The notes under the pieces are model-generated. The model worked only from the letters and a program-made list of their open reading frames with translations. It made no database searches and had not been told where the DNA came from. Source: Pseudomonas laurylsulfativorans (GTDB lineage Bacteria > Pseudomonadota > Gammaproteobacteria > Pseudomonadales > Pseudomonadaceae). From it: DNA of 64,000 nt. Each line of letters begins with the position of its first letter. Position 1 is the stretch's first letter. The translations under genes were made by a program, and so were the position numbers. Positions 46,867-56,216 of the stretch are shown one piece after another. The stretch is taken from NCBI RefSeq assembly GCF_002906155.1, contig NZ_MUJK01000001.1:124001-188000 (forward strand), read 5' to 3'.

Positions 46867-47826
46867 TCAGAGTTTTTTCAGGAAACCCAGTAGCAACTCA
46901 TTGACCTCGGTCGCGCGTTCTCGCTGTATCCAGTGGCCGGCACCTTCAAGGAGATGGCACCCGCGCAGTCCTGGCAGTGTCTGCGCGAAGGCTTCGATCT
47001 GCCGCACGGAGCCCGGAAACTTCAGTACGGCGTCGCGGCTTCCGGCAATGAACATCGACGGCTGCCGGATAACGCAACCGCGCCAGGGCGCCAGCAGTGC
47101 CCATGAGCGTGTCATGTTGCGGTACCAGTTCAAGCCGCCGCGAAATCCGCTGCGGGTGAATTCGCGGGTGTAGTAGGCGATGTCCTCCAGGCTCAGCCAG
47201 GCTGGCAAGGTTTCGGGTTCGATCATCTCCCCCAGGAAGCCTTTGCCCGGCTGCAGTTGGCCGAACACAGGCCCATCGGGTCCGTCACCCGAGCCATTGA
47301 AGTAGATGCGCCGGATCGACGACTCGACGTCCCTTTCCAGCTCGGCCTCGGCCACACCCGGCGTCTGGAAATACTGGATGTAGAAGTCGCTGATACCCCG
47401 CGAGGCAAGCGCACTCAGGAGCTCCACGCGCCCCGGTGGCGAGAAGGGGACACTCATGCCGACCACTGCGCGGAACATATCGGGTCGCATCAATGCGGCG
47501 CTCCAGGCCACCAGTGCGCCCCAGTCATGACCGATGATCACGGCTTGCTGTTCACCGAGTGTGTTGACCAACTCCACCATGTCGCCTACCAGGTGGAGTG
47601 TGGTGTAGGCGTCGGGTTCGGCCGGCGCTTCCGTGCCGCCATAGCCACGCATGTCGGGCGCGACCGCTCGGTAGCCGGCGGCCGCCAGCGCAGCAAGCTG
47701 ATTGCGCCACGAGTACCACAGCTCCGGGAAACCGTGGCATAGCAGGACCAACGGGCCTGAGCCCTGGGTGGCTACCTGCATGCGAATACCATTGATGTCG
47801 AGTATTTCGAGGTGTGGTTCGTTCAT
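46867..47826 (-). CDS. Alpha/beta hydrolase, epoxide hydrolase type
   Basis: This 319-residue enzyme has the oxyanion motif HGFPELWYSW, nucleophile Asp in IIGHDWGALVAW, acid Asp in FIAGSRDAVLKF and base His in LLEGAGHWIQRER. The cap domain has YIQYFQTPGVAEAELE and LNWYRNMTRSW, whose Tyr residues could activate an epoxide ring. It is typical of soluble epoxide hydrolases. The start is ATG 47826 with GGGAG upstream; the gene follows the FAD oxidoreductase by 16 bases, so that enzyme may supply the epoxide. Confidence 0.93.
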   Translation of the reverse strand: MNEPHLEILDINGIRMQVATQGSGPLVLLCHGFPELWYSWRNQLAALAAAGYRAVAPDMRGYGGTEAPAEPDAYTTLHLVGDMVELVNTLGEQQAVIIGHDWGALVAWSAALMRPDMFRAVVGMSVPFSPPGRVELLSALASRGISDFYIQYFQTPGVAEAELERDVESSIRRIYFNGSGDGPDGPVFGQLQPGKGFLGEMIEPETLPAWLSLEDIAYYTREFTRSGFRGGLNWYRNMTRSWALLAPWRGCVIRQPSMFIAGSRDAVLKFPGSVRQIEAFAQTLPGLRGCHLLEGAGHWIQRERATEVNELLLGFLKKL

Positions 47827-47842
47827 GTGCGCTCCCTGCAAT

Positions 47843-49255
47843 TCAAACGATGGACTCCAGCAACCGCGGCAGACTCGCCAGAGCCTGCTGCTTGCTGACT
47901 GAGAGCCGATGTAGCTGGGCCAGTTTCGCGGTGTCGGTTTCTTGCAAGCCCCTGACCACCGCAGTGAGAAAGTACAAGCGTGACTGCCTGATCCAGCGGG
48001 TCAGGCCTTCATACTCTCCCCAGCGTAGTTGGTTGCTCAGGTTGACCGCCCACATTCTGATCCAGTCCGTGGGGATGTGAGGCGGGGGGACCATGGCGCA
48101 AAGGGCGTTCATTTCCGCCTGATCGGCCAGATGGCTTTCGACATAAGCGATCAACGCCGCGCTGAACAAGGGTTGGCAGCTGCTTAGCATCAACAGGTTA
48201 ATCTTGTTCCCATCAAACACCGTCATATCAGGCAGTGTCGGGATGGCACTGGCGCTGCAGTCAATATGCAGAGCATTTGGACTCGTGGCGATGCTGCCCT
48301 GTTCGAGCACGATGCGCGTTGGCTCGATAACCCGTACCTTGCCCAGGCGCACAATGTTGTCGATGCGTCGAAGCTCACGTAACTCTGCCTGTGTGACGGT
48401 GGCGCAGCGGTAAGCAGTGGGTTCGACGGACTTATCCATGCGCAGGAGCTGGCCCGACGCCTCAAGCCTGGAGAACAGGTCAGGGATCGAGTCTGCGGCT
48501 GCGATGGCCTCGAATTGTGCCGTGAGGCCACCGATTGTTCGTTCGAAGTTTTCGAGGCCCGGTTGCAGGTTGACCCGGTCGATCAGCCACGGATCGCTCG
48601 GCATGATCCAGCAGATTTTGGCAGGCGCAATGCCGTTTTGCAGACACCACAGGCAAGCGTCGATCCCGGTCTTGCCCGATCCCACCACTACGTAGCTGGA
48701 ATGTGGGTGCTGGATCTTCGGCAGATTGTTCAGTGGCATGCATTGCACGCCGGGCTCCACCCTGTACCTGGGCGGGTGGGTCGAGGGCACTTCCGTCTGG
48801 GTATGGGTGGCGTCTACCACCTTTTTATGGACCCGGACCTGATGGTTTGCTCCGCTGAGTAGCGAGGTAAAGCGGTGGTCTTCAATGCGGTCGCCGGTGT
48901 AGTTGCACATGGGGAAGTAACGGACCCGACCTGACGGCAGAAACTGCTGGTTCATCACCTGGTCGTAGTAGCTCACCACCTCGGCGCCGGAGGCCAGCTC
49001 ATACAAGCCTTCGTTCAGTTGCGCATGGTCTTTCGTCCCGCTGCCCAGTTCCCGTGAGTTGACGCCATAGAAGGCCGAGGGCTGGTGTAATCGGACAAAA
49101 GGGTAGGCATCATTCCAGTGCCCGCCTGGTCGGTCGTGTCGATCCACCATCACGATGCGTGCATTCGTTTCCTTGAGTAGTGTATCGACGAAAGCCATGG
49201 CCATCGCGCCAGCACCGATGACCAGATAGTCGGTTTCGATCAGATTTTCGTCCAT
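47843..49255 (-). CDS. FAD/NAD(P)-binding oxidoreductase, monooxygenase-like
   Basis: This 470-residue flavoprotein has an N-terminal FAD fold (TDYLVIGAGAMAMAFVDTLL) with DRHDRPGGHWNDAYPFVRLH, recalling the GxWxxxxYP region of Baeyer-Villiger and N-hydroxylating enzymes. A second Rossmann fold is SSYVVVGSGKTGIDACLWCL. The exact BVMO fingerprint FxGxxxHxxxWP is absent, so the class is uncertain. It heads the tight group with the epoxide hydrolase and ChaC genes and lies downstream of the MAPEG and diiron genes in the same direction. Confidence 0.83.
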   Translation of the reverse strand: MDENLIETDYLVIGAGAMAMAFVDTLLKETNARIVMVDRHDRPGGHWNDAYPFVRLHQPSAFYGVNSRELGSGTKDHAQLNEGLYELASGAEVVSYYDQVMNQQFLPSGRVRYFPMCNYTGDRIEDHRFTSLLSGANHQVRVHKKVVDATHTQTEVPSTHPPRYRVEPGVQCMPLNNLPKIQHPHSSYVVVGSGKTGIDACLWCLQNGIAPAKICWIMPSDPWLIDRVNLQPGLENFERTIGGLTAQFEAIAAADSIPDLFSRLEASGQLLRMDKSVEPTAYRCATVTQAELRELRRIDNIVRLGKVRVIEPTRIVLEQGSIATSPNALHIDCSASAIPTLPDMTVFDGNKINLLMLSSCQPLFSAALIAYVESHLADQAEMNALCAMVPPPHIPTDWIRMWAVNLSNQLRWGEYEGLTRWIRQSRLYFLTAVVRGLQETDTAKLAQLHRLSVSKQQALASLPRLLESIV

Positions 49256-49429
49256 ATGCTTTCGCCTTTCTGAAGGTTGCTCCCTTTGACCTCACTAGAT
49301 TAGCTACCAATACCTGGCCCTATAGAACGAATGCTCCTCAATCAAATAACTGATGGAATTAATGACTGCAGATCGGGTTATAACTCACCAGTCGCTGCCG
49401 ATTTTGCTGTTTCGATCCCTTGGTCACAC

Positions 49430-49852
49430 TCATGCGCCGTAACCAACGGCTATGCCGATGAGTGCGAGAAAGCAGACCAACTGAACGCAAAAGAAGGTAA
49501 ACCGTACCGCCACGAACGTGTTGGTTTGCTCATGGGATACGTGAACCAGCGACTGGCCCACACGAGCGATCAGGACGAGAGTGGACAAGTAGTTCACTGC
49601 AGAACCATTGATATCAAGGGCTGAAATCACGAACACGATGACGCCAAAGACAGGCAGGTTTTCCACACAGTTGGCGTGCGCCCTTGTCCCGCGCCGATAC
49701 CAATCCTCACCTTCGAGCTGGTCGCTGCGAAAAGAGGCAATCGGAACACTCGAGAACAAGATGGCGACCCAGCGATAAACCCCGACGGTGGCCATCAACA
49801 ACAGCAAAGTCCAGGTCGCAAACCCAAGCAGCATCCACATCGGTATCGTCAT
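49430..49852 (-). CDS. MAPEG-family membrane protein
   Basis: This 140-residue protein has four membrane helices and the MAPEG motif RAHANCVENLPVFGVIVFVI (usually RA-x-x-N-x-x-E-N-x-P). Members include microsomal glutathione transferases and leukotriene C4 synthase. ATG 49852 has AGGA nine bases upstream; the upstream in-frame extension lacks these features. It lies between the diiron gene (80 bases upstream) and the FAD oxidoreductase gene (174 bases downstream). A glutathione transferase or peroxidase role fits the nearby ChaC gene. Confidence 0.88.
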   Translation of the reverse strand: MTIPMWMLLGFATWTLLLLMATVGVYRWVAILFSSVPIASFRSDQLEGEDWYRRGTRAHANCVENLPVFGVIVFVISALDINGSAVNYLSTLVLIARVGQSLVHVSHEQTNTFVAVRFTFFCVQLVCFLALIGIAVGYGA

Positions 49853-49932
49853 GGCCGCCATCCTCAACAGATCAATATCAGTTGGTCTTCCCACAGCGCG
49901 CGGCCGACGGGCAGTCAGTCGCGCGCGGTCGA

Positions 49933-50886
49933 TCAATGGCCCATGATGGGAGCCAGTGCGGCCTGAATCCTGGACATCTGTGCCGGCGTTGTCATCTGCG
50001 TCAGCAGCCGGCCAAAGTGTGGGTGCTGCACGCCCGAGACAATGTATTGCCAGCGGTAGGCGCCCAGCACGCAGGCGTTGATTTGCGTTGTCTCATCGAC
50101 ACTGAATGACCGTGAAACACTACCAATGAAATACTCGGTATCGGCTGCCGATTGTGCCTGCAGGATGGCGTCGACAGCCGCCACCAGCGCAATCAGATCA
50201 TTCACGGCCTGGTCGCGCTCGGCTGGCGAAAGTTTCGCGTGTTCCGCCTGCCACTCCAGTTCATCGAGTACGACGTGCCGGCTTTCATCCTTCCAGTGAA
50301 ATTTGAAAACATCCTTGAATAACGGGCACAGCTCTTCGCGCGGGGCGATGCTCTGTACGTAGTGCGCCTGAACAAACAGCTCGATATGGCAGGTCAGCGC
50401 CAGCACCGACCAGGTGCTGGCCGACAGTACCGCGCGTGCCACTTCGTTTGGATCGGCAACTTGACGATATCCCGCCGGCAATTGCGAACCCATCATCGTT
50501 TCCATGCGCCGGAACAGTTCCTGATGCTTGATCTCGTCGTTGGAAAAACGTACCAGCGCTTCGAGTGCGAGTTGATTGTCGAATACATGGGCCCGACCTT
50601 GATCGAGCATTTTGGCACTGATAAATCGTTCGACCAGGCCAAAGATGTACGCATAGGTCCGGCCCTGAATCTGACTGAGCAGGCGTGCCTCGGCCGTGGC
50701 GAGAAAGGTCAGGCGGTCGACCTGCGAGAGTCCATCGGGCAGGAACTTGCGCGAGAAATCGAAACTGCGGTCCTGTAGCAAATCGCGGTCGATCTGCCAT
50801 TCGGTTTTTTTCGAGGATCGGACAATTTGCGCATAACGGGCGGTGTTGCCCGACTCTGAGTTGGGTAGGGTAACGACGCTGTTCAT
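49933..50886 (-). CDS. Ferritin-like diiron oxygenase-type protein
   Basis: This 317-residue protein is mainly helical. It carries two ExxH motifs, E118-IK-H121 (SNDEIKHQE) and E201-SR-H204 (WKDESRHVVLDE), with extra ligands likely at Glu86, Glu169 and Glu209, matching a carboxylate-bridged diiron site such as that of AurF/CmlI N-oxygenases. Whether it N-oxygenates, hydroxylates or desaturates is not visible. The start at ATG 50886 has AGGAG six bases upstream. It is divergent from an AraC-type regulator, which probably controls it and the genes behind it. Confidence 0.82.
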   Translation of the reverse strand: MNSVVTLPNSESGNTARYAQIVRSSKKTEWQIDRDLLQDRSFDFSRKFLPDGLSQVDRLTFLATAEARLLSQIQGRTYAYIFGLVERFISAKMLDQGRAHVFDNQLALEALVRFSNDEIKHQELFRRMETMMGSQLPAGYRQVADPNEVARAVLSASTWSVLALTCHIELFVQAHYVQSIAPREELCPLFKDVFKFHWKDESRHVVLDELEWQAEHAKLSPAERDQAVNDLIALVAAVDAILQAQSAADTEYFIGSVSRSFSVDETTQINACVLGAYRWQYIVSGVQHPHFGRLLTQMTTPAQMSRIQAALAPIMGH

Positions 50887-51077
50887 ATAGCTCTCCTGAT
50901 GCCCTTGGAATGGGGCAGTTACGGTTGACGCCGGAGCCACAGACCGGTGGTGAAGCCGCTGGGGACCGTCTCGGTCTCTGGGGCCGCGTTGGTGCTAATC
51001 TAGGCCTCGCTGTTCAGGCATTGAATGACCGGTACGCCTGATTACCTGCTCCGGACTCCGGAAAGGAGGGCTGGCAA

Positions 51078-52034
51078 TTGCTGGATGCGCTTTCTGATGT
51101 ATTGCGTGTGATTCGACTGTCTGGAGGGGTCTTCCTCGAGGCGGAACTCACTGCGCCCTGGTGCATCAACGGAAGACTCTCGGCGGATGATTGCAAACCG
51201 TTCCTGGCGACACCTCGACATATCATTGCTTCGCATTTTGTCGCCGCCGGAAGCATGCAAATAAAAATCGACGGTGGTGCCGTCATGGACGTGGAGGCAG
51301 GCGAACTCGTTCTGCTGCCTCGCAACGACGCTCATTCGTTTGGCAGCGACCTGAGCATTGCGCCGATGCCGGCGAGAGATGTTATTCAGCCGCCGGAAGT
51401 CGGTGGCATTTCACGAATCGAGTACGGCGGGGGCGGGGAGGCCACGCAGTTACTGTGCGGATTCCTCGGCTCTGAAACACCCTTCAGTCCGTTGCTGTCG
51501 TCGTTGCCATCCTTATTGAAGCTGGACCTGCGCGCGACGGCGTCGGGCACCTGGATCGAAAGCTCATTCCGTTTTGCCGTCAGTGAAATCGCGGCAGGGC
51601 GCGTCGGCTCGACTACGGTCATCGCCAAGCTGTCGGAGTTGCTCTTCGTCGAAGCTGTCGGCCAGTATGTCGCCAGCCTTCCGGCCGAGCGGCGCGGGTG
51701 GCTGGCGGGGTTGCGCGATCCGCATATCGGGCGCGCATTGGCGCTGCTCCATGCCCGTCCAACCGAGGGCTGGACGGCAGAAGCCCTGGCGCTGGAAGTG
51801 GGCATGTCGCGCTCGGTGTTCGCGGAGCGCTTCACGGCGTTGGTCGGCCAGCCACCGATGCAATACCTGACGCTCTGGCGTATGCACGTGGCGGCTCAAC
51901 ACCTGCGCGAAGGTCGCGGCAATGTGGCGCAAATCGGCTTTGCAGTGGGCTACGAGTCTGAAGCCGCGTTCAGCCGCGCCTTCAAGCGCCAGTTCGGCAC
52001 ATCCCCCGGCACCTGGCGCAGACAGTCGGTATGA
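51078..52034 (+). CDS. AraC-family regulator with cupin sensor domain
   Basis: This 318-residue regulator starts at TTG 51078, with AAGGAGG in the correct place upstream and no ATG nearby. The N-terminal AraC_binding_2/cupin_6 part (PRHIIASHFVAAGSMQIKID, ELVLLPRNDAHSFGSDLS) is followed by a C-terminal AraC double helix-turn-helix (EALALEVGMSRSVFAERFTA and IGFAVGYESEAAFSRAFKRQ). The 191-base gap to the divergent diiron gene holds both promoters. It is the likely switch for the diiron/MAPEG/FAD gene set. Confidence 0.92.
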   Translation: MLDALSDVLRVIRLSGGVFLEAELTAPWCINGRLSADDCKPFLATPRHIIASHFVAAGSMQIKIDGGAVMDVEAGELVLLPRNDAHSFGSDLSIAPMPARDVIQPPEVGGISRIEYGGGGEATQLLCGFLGSETPFSPLLSSLPSLLKLDLRATASGTWIESSFRFAVSEIAAGRVGSTTVIAKLSELLFVEAVGQYVASLPAERRGWLAGLRDPHIGRALALLHARPTEGWTAEALALEVGMSRSVFAERFTALVGQPPMQYLTLWRMHVAAQHLREGRGNVAQIGFAVGYESEAAFSRAFKRQFGTSPGTWRRQSV

Positions 52035-52331
52035 AAAGGATCGGAGCCAACCGGACAATCTGAACAAGGCAGACAGCACTTGTCTCATCAAGGCTGGGCG
52101 CTGACTGCCTGCCAGTCGTGAAACCCACCTTGGTCCTTGGCAATCTTCGATGTGCGCCGCATGCTTGGCCGACACGCTCATTGATTGTTTGGGAGACACG
52201 CATTTCAGACTATTCGCCGGGCTCATGAGGACGATGCCTTCGCCCGGGTTTTCATGCGCAAAGCGCTTCAGGCTCGATAATCAAGGACCAGGCCTGGATT
52301 ATCCGGCTTCACGCATGACCATTTCCCGGTC
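52035..52331. other. Short non-coding gap
   Basis: This gap of just under 300 bases separates the convergent AraC and EthD genes. I see no gene, no clear hairpin with a T-tract and no known repeat. Confidence 0.45.
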
Positions 52332-53033
52332 CTACAGGCAGTACTGGCTGGTGGGTAGCACGTCGATCTTGTCGAAATCGAGGAAGCGGCTGCAACTGTC
52401 CATCATCAAGGCCAGGTTGTGCTGGAATTTCGCTTCGTCGCCCACCGCATCGAAAAAGGCCATGGGATCGGTCATGGCGGCGGGCGGAAAACATTCTTCG
52501 ACGATGGCATCGATCCGTGGAGCGCCGTGCGTCAAAGCCAGCACCACCAGGTTTTGCACGTATTGGAAGTTATCTTGCGTGTCCACGGCCACCGCCGTGT
52601 GACGGTTGCGCCATATGTCCAGCCAGGCCTCGGGGGTCAGGCGCGGAGGGCGGGTCAGCAGGGCCAACTGGGCGAACCCGTGGGTACGCTCACCGGGCGT
52701 TGCGGGGAAGCGAGTATTGGCGATAGCGACCGACTCGCATACCAGGTAGGCGGCCATGCGCGCCGTTACCGCATTGATCACGTCGTCGAAAGGGCGACGA
52801 GCCGGCCCGTTGGCACTGTCCAGCCACAGCGACAGACTGCCATCGGGCAATGGTCTGTTGTTTTCCTGGCGCAGGCTGGCTGCAGGCTGCACATCGGCAT
52901 CGGAGAGGTTCAATTGCACAGCACGGGCACCGAGTGCCTGCAATTGCCCGGCGACCTCACTGCGCAGGCGATGGGCGAAGGTATCAGGACTGACTTGAGT
53001 ATCACGCCACAGCAGGTAGATGACTTTTTCCAT
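52332..53033 (-). CDS. EthD-domain protein
   Basis: This 233-residue protein starts at ATG 53033 after GAGGAG. It appears to have two ferredoxin-like alpha/beta halves; the second (about 140-200, LTRPPRLTPEAWLDIWRNRH) is an EthD-like dimeric barrel with a conserved-looking His. EthD proteins accompany P450 and diiron monooxygenase systems and related domains act as small-molecule isomerases or monooxygenases, but this protein's activity is unknown. It lies near, but not in, the diiron/FAD set. Confidence 0.75.
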   Translation of the reverse strand: MEKVIYLLWRDTQVSPDTFAHRLRSEVAGQLQALGARAVQLNLSDADVQPAASLRQENNRPLPDGSLSLWLDSANGPARRPFDDVINAVTARMAAYLVCESVAIANTRFPATPGERTHGFAQLALLTRPPRLTPEAWLDIWRNRHTAVAVDTQDNFQYVQNLVVLALTHGAPRIDAIVEECFPPAAMTDPMAFFDAVGDEAKFQHNLALMMDSCSRFLDFDKIDVLPTSQYCL

Positions 53034-53234
53034 AGCTATCGAGCTCCTCGTTGCGGTTGATGGATGGGGCAGCCGTAGTGCCGCCTGGTCCACCCGAATG
53101 ACCGAAAATCCCTGGCGTCATAGTCAATCAAGGTCCGCTCCGGGTAATACCTCAAACAGACTATTGACCAAGTCCTCACGCAGGTCGTAGGCAGCGTAGA
53201 ATTCCAGGCCAGCAAGCCACTATTTCGAGAGCTC

Positions 53235-53762
53235 ATGCCTGCACACATTCGCCTGGCTTTACCCGATGACGCGCATTTGTTGCCCCGTATTGAACGTAGC
53301 GCTGCGCAAGCATTCCGTTCGATCGATGAAATGGAATGGCTGGCGGACGCCGCCACCATGGCAGTCGATCGTCACAGGCAGTTGATCGCGCGATCGACGT
53401 GCTGGGTGGCTGTCGATGCGGATGCTCGGCCTACAGGTTTCCTCAGCGCAGAACGCCACGGCAGCGATCTTCATATCTACGAGTTGTCGGTCAGACAGTC
53501 CGTGCAGGGGCAGGGCTGGGGGCGAAAGCTGGTTGAAACGGCGATGGAATATGCGCGATTGAATCAGCTGGCTTCGGTGACGCTAACGACGTTTACACAC
53601 GTGCCCTGGAACGCGCCCTTTTACCGGCGGCTGGGGTTTGAGCATCGCGCTGGGGAAACGTTGGATAAGCGCCTGGCAGAGATCCTGGCACAGGAATATG
53701 CCTGCGGTTTTGCACCCGATAGTCGCTGTGCAATGTCATGGCGGGTGCCCCGGGTGCCATAG
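53235..53762 (+). CDS. GNAT N-acetyltransferase
   Basis: This 175-residue protein has the GNAT fold, with IRLALPDDAHLLPRIERSAA at the start, DLHIYELSVRQSVQGQGWG (acetyl-CoA loop QGQGWG) and NAPFYRRLGFEHRAGE. The target is unknown; small amines or amino acids are usual. It is not in an obvious operon and is divergent from the EthD gene. Confidence 0.88.
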   Translation: MPAHIRLALPDDAHLLPRIERSAAQAFRSIDEMEWLADAATMAVDRHRQLIARSTCWVAVDADARPTGFLSAERHGSDLHIYELSVRQSVQGQGWGRKLVETAMEYARLNQLASVTLTTFTHVPWNAPFYRRLGFEHRAGETLDKRLAEILAQEYACGFAPDSRCAMSWRVPRVP

Positions 53763-53849
53763 CCTGCGCCAAATGCCATCCCGACGGGAGCAGGCGCCTC
53801 GCCACAGGTCTGCAATCGCACCCGCCAGAAAGGCGGGCCCGAAAGGAGA

Positions 53850-55589
53850 TCAGAGCTTCGGCAATTGCCCGATACGGCCCATCATTTCGGTGACGATCTG
53901 CAAGTCCAGCAGGAACTGCTCGGTGGTCTTGAACTCGTTGTCGTTGTGACCGGTGTATTTGACGTCTGGCATGGCCAGGCCGAATTGCACACCGTTGGGC
54001 AGTTCATGCACGGACGTAGCACCTGCGGAAGTGCCGAACTTGTGTTCCATGCCGAGGTTTTCGCTGGCCACCGCAAGCAGGGCCTTGACCCATTCACCCT
54101 CGGGGTTGCGGTACATCGGTTCGGCAATCGACAGCTCGAAGGCCGGTGCGATGCTGGTTTTCTTGCTCCAGGTGTCCAGCTTTGCTGCGATTTCGGATTT
54201 GAGCGCTTCAGGGGATTTGCCCTTCGGTACGCGCAGGTTGACCGCGAGCTTGAAGGCTTTGTCGTCCATCCCGACATAGGTCAGGGACGTGGTCAGCGGG
54301 CCCATGAACTCATCGGCAAAACCGACCCCCAACTTCCCACCCAGATAATCCAGCCCCCAGTTGTCGGCGGCGTAGCGCGCGGCATCGGTGATGTGGTTGT
54401 GCTTGAGCGCCACCTTGCCGTCGAGGCCGTTGATGAAGTCGAGCATCCTGGCCACCGGGTTGACGCCGGACTCGGGCTCGGAGGAGTGCGCGGACACGCC
54501 GGTGACCGTCAACTTGACGTCCTTGCCGTCGACCTTGGCGGTCACCTCGAAGTTGCCGCCATTGCGCTTGGCATATTCGCTGCCGGCCTTTTGCAGGCTG
54601 GCGGCCAGTTCGGTGGGCTTGTCGGTTACCAGGGTCGCGACCGATGTCGACGGAATCTGGTTGGTGGCCAGGCCGCCGGTCATCGAAGTGATTTCTGCGC
54701 CTTTGCCTTCAGCCTTACGTTTGGCGAAGCTGGCCATGACCGTGCCGTAGCCTTTCTCGGCGATCACCACCGGGTAGCCGCCATCCAGCGCCAGGTTGTA
54801 GTTGGGGGTCGGGTTGCGTTCGAAGTAGTAGGGGATGGCGTCGCCCGTGGTCTCTTCGGTGGTGTCGACCAGCAGCTTGAAGTTCCGGGCCAGCGGCAGC
54901 TTTTCTTCCTTGATGATCTTCATGGCGTAGAGCGCCACCACGATGCCGTTCTTGTCATCCTCGGTGCCGCGGCCATACATGCGATCGCCGATCAGGGTGA
55001 CCTTGAACGGATCGAGGCGGGTGCCGTCCTGCAGCACCCAGTTCTCCGGGGTCACTGGCACCACATCGGCATGGGCGTGAATGCCCACGACTTCATCGCC
55101 GCTGCCCTCGAGGGAGATCTCATACACGCGGTTGTCGATGTTGCGAAAGTTCAGGTTGAACGCCTGGGCGAGGCCCTTGATCTTCTCGGCAATCTTGAGG
55201 AATTCGGGATTGTCGTGCTGGTCGACACCGTCCACGCGCATGGTCGCAATGGCCACCAGCTCTTTCAGGGTTTCGGTGGCTGCGCTGCCGTATTTCACCC
55301 GGGCATAGAGGCCAAGCAGGCGATGGATTTCGTTCTGCTGCTCAGCGGACAGCGTCTTGTTGTCGAGAAACGCACGGATGGCCGGGTCGAGGTTGTGGGT
55401 TTTGGCGATATCGCTCTTGGCCAGACTTTCCACGAACTGCCTGAAATCCTTGACCGAGGCATCACTGAAGGTCTTGAGGATGACCGCGCTCTGTTCTGGG
55501 GTGATGTTGGCTTGCGCAGCGGTGGTGAACGACGAAAGGCTGGCGAGCATGAGGGTGGTCGCAGCCAGGTGCTTGAGTGAAAAATCCAT
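53850..55589 (-). CDS. Exported M20-family dipeptidase (PepV-like)
   Basis: This 579-residue zinc peptidase has a signal peptide (FSLKHLAATTLMLASLSSFT to AAQA) and is therefore periplasmic. M20 ligand motifs are VGIHAHADVVPV, YGRGTEDDKNGI and VDTTEETTGDAIPYY; the dimerisation domain lies in the middle (TGVSAHSSEPESGVNPVARM). It resembles Xaa-His/PepV dipeptidases with an extended N-terminal region of about 100 residues. It may release amino acids for the glutamate carrier encoded upstream, though the genes are not tightly linked. ATG 55589 is chosen by the signal peptide; its ribosome binding site is distant. Confidence 0.92.
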   Translation of the reverse strand: MDFSLKHLAATTLMLASLSSFTTAAQANITPEQSAVILKTFSDASVKDFRQFVESLAKSDIAKTHNLDPAIRAFLDNKTLSAEQQNEIHRLLGLYARVKYGSAATETLKELVAIATMRVDGVDQHDNPEFLKIAEKIKGLAQAFNLNFRNIDNRVYEISLEGSGDEVVGIHAHADVVPVTPENWVLQDGTRLDPFKVTLIGDRMYGRGTEDDKNGIVVALYAMKIIKEEKLPLARNFKLLVDTTEETTGDAIPYYFERNPTPNYNLALDGGYPVVIAEKGYGTVMASFAKRKAEGKGAEITSMTGGLATNQIPSTSVATLVTDKPTELAASLQKAGSEYAKRNGGNFEVTAKVDGKDVKLTVTGVSAHSSEPESGVNPVARMLDFINGLDGKVALKHNHITDAARYAADNWGLDYLGGKLGVGFADEFMGPLTTSLTYVGMDDKAFKLAVNLRVPKGKSPEALKSEIAAKLDTWSKKTSIAPAFELSIAEPMYRNPEGEWVKALLAVASENLGMEHKFGTSAGATSVHELPNGVQFGLAMPDVKYTGHNDNEFKTTEQFLLDLQIVTEMMGRIGQLPKL

Positions 55590-55749
55590 TGCTGGGGGCA
55601 TTCCTTTGCAGGCGGTTTGTAAGAAATATCTGATCACTTGATCAGAAGCATTTCAAAATTAACACCTCAAGCGTGTGAAACGGGAGCCCCTGAAGTGGGA
55701 TCTGTCGCACAGAAATGCAAAAGCGGCGCAGAAACGAAAAACCGCTCTA

Positions 55750-56049
55750 TCAATGCTTACATTCCGCCATCACCACTTTGCAGGTACTTGGCGTGCCGCC
55801 GGATCGGCCGGCATAACGTATGCAATTGTTCAGGGATTTTTGCCGGGCCATGCTCAAGGTATCGCCCCAGGCGAGGCCACCTTCGCCGACTGTGGGGAGT
55901 GCTTTTGCATAGCAGGCCGAGCCGGTGCTGGAGGTTGAATATCGAGTCGAATTGGCTTTGCCTGAACAGCCGGCCATCAGCGTCAGATCGACGGCGAGCA
56001 GGGATAGCAGGATCCATGACGAGCTTTGGCGTGCGGTATGTGCCGTCAT
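55750..56049 (-). CDS. Small putative lipoprotein
   Basis: This 99-residue protein has a good start (ATG 56049 with AGGGGA upstream) and a lipobox LMAGC after a hydrophobic stretch (SSWILLSLLAVDLTLMAGC), so it should be lipidated at Cys28. The mature part has three further cysteines (SACYAKAL, NNCIRYAG and the CKVVMAEC pair region) that could form disulphides. I do not recognise the family. It stands alone between the dipeptidase and GltS genes. Confidence 0.72.
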   Translation of the reverse strand: MTAHTARQSSSWILLSLLAVDLTLMAGCSGKANSTRYSTSSTGSACYAKALPTVGEGGLAWGDTLSMARQKSLNNCIRYAGRSGGTPSTCKVVMAECKH

Positions 56050-56216
56050 CCTGGTTCCCCTGTAGCAAGAGGCGCATTTGAGATCGTACCTGGCCGGATC
56101 AGGGCTGAGGCACAGTCTTTCTCTGAGCCTATCCTTGCGGCATTGATCCTGCTGCTCCTTTCGTCCGCTTTCCTAAGTTCGGCGTGTCTGGCCGTCCGAG
56201 AGTCGAGTTGAGGCGG

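Noticed and set aside
49331..49624. Plus-strand open frame between the FAD and MAPEG genes
   Set aside because: It runs into the MAPEG gene antisense, with no ribosome binding site or domain.
53865..55580. Long plus-strand open frame (571 codons) opposite the M20 dipeptidase
   Set aside because: Antisense mirror of the peptidase gene, with no independent coding evidence.
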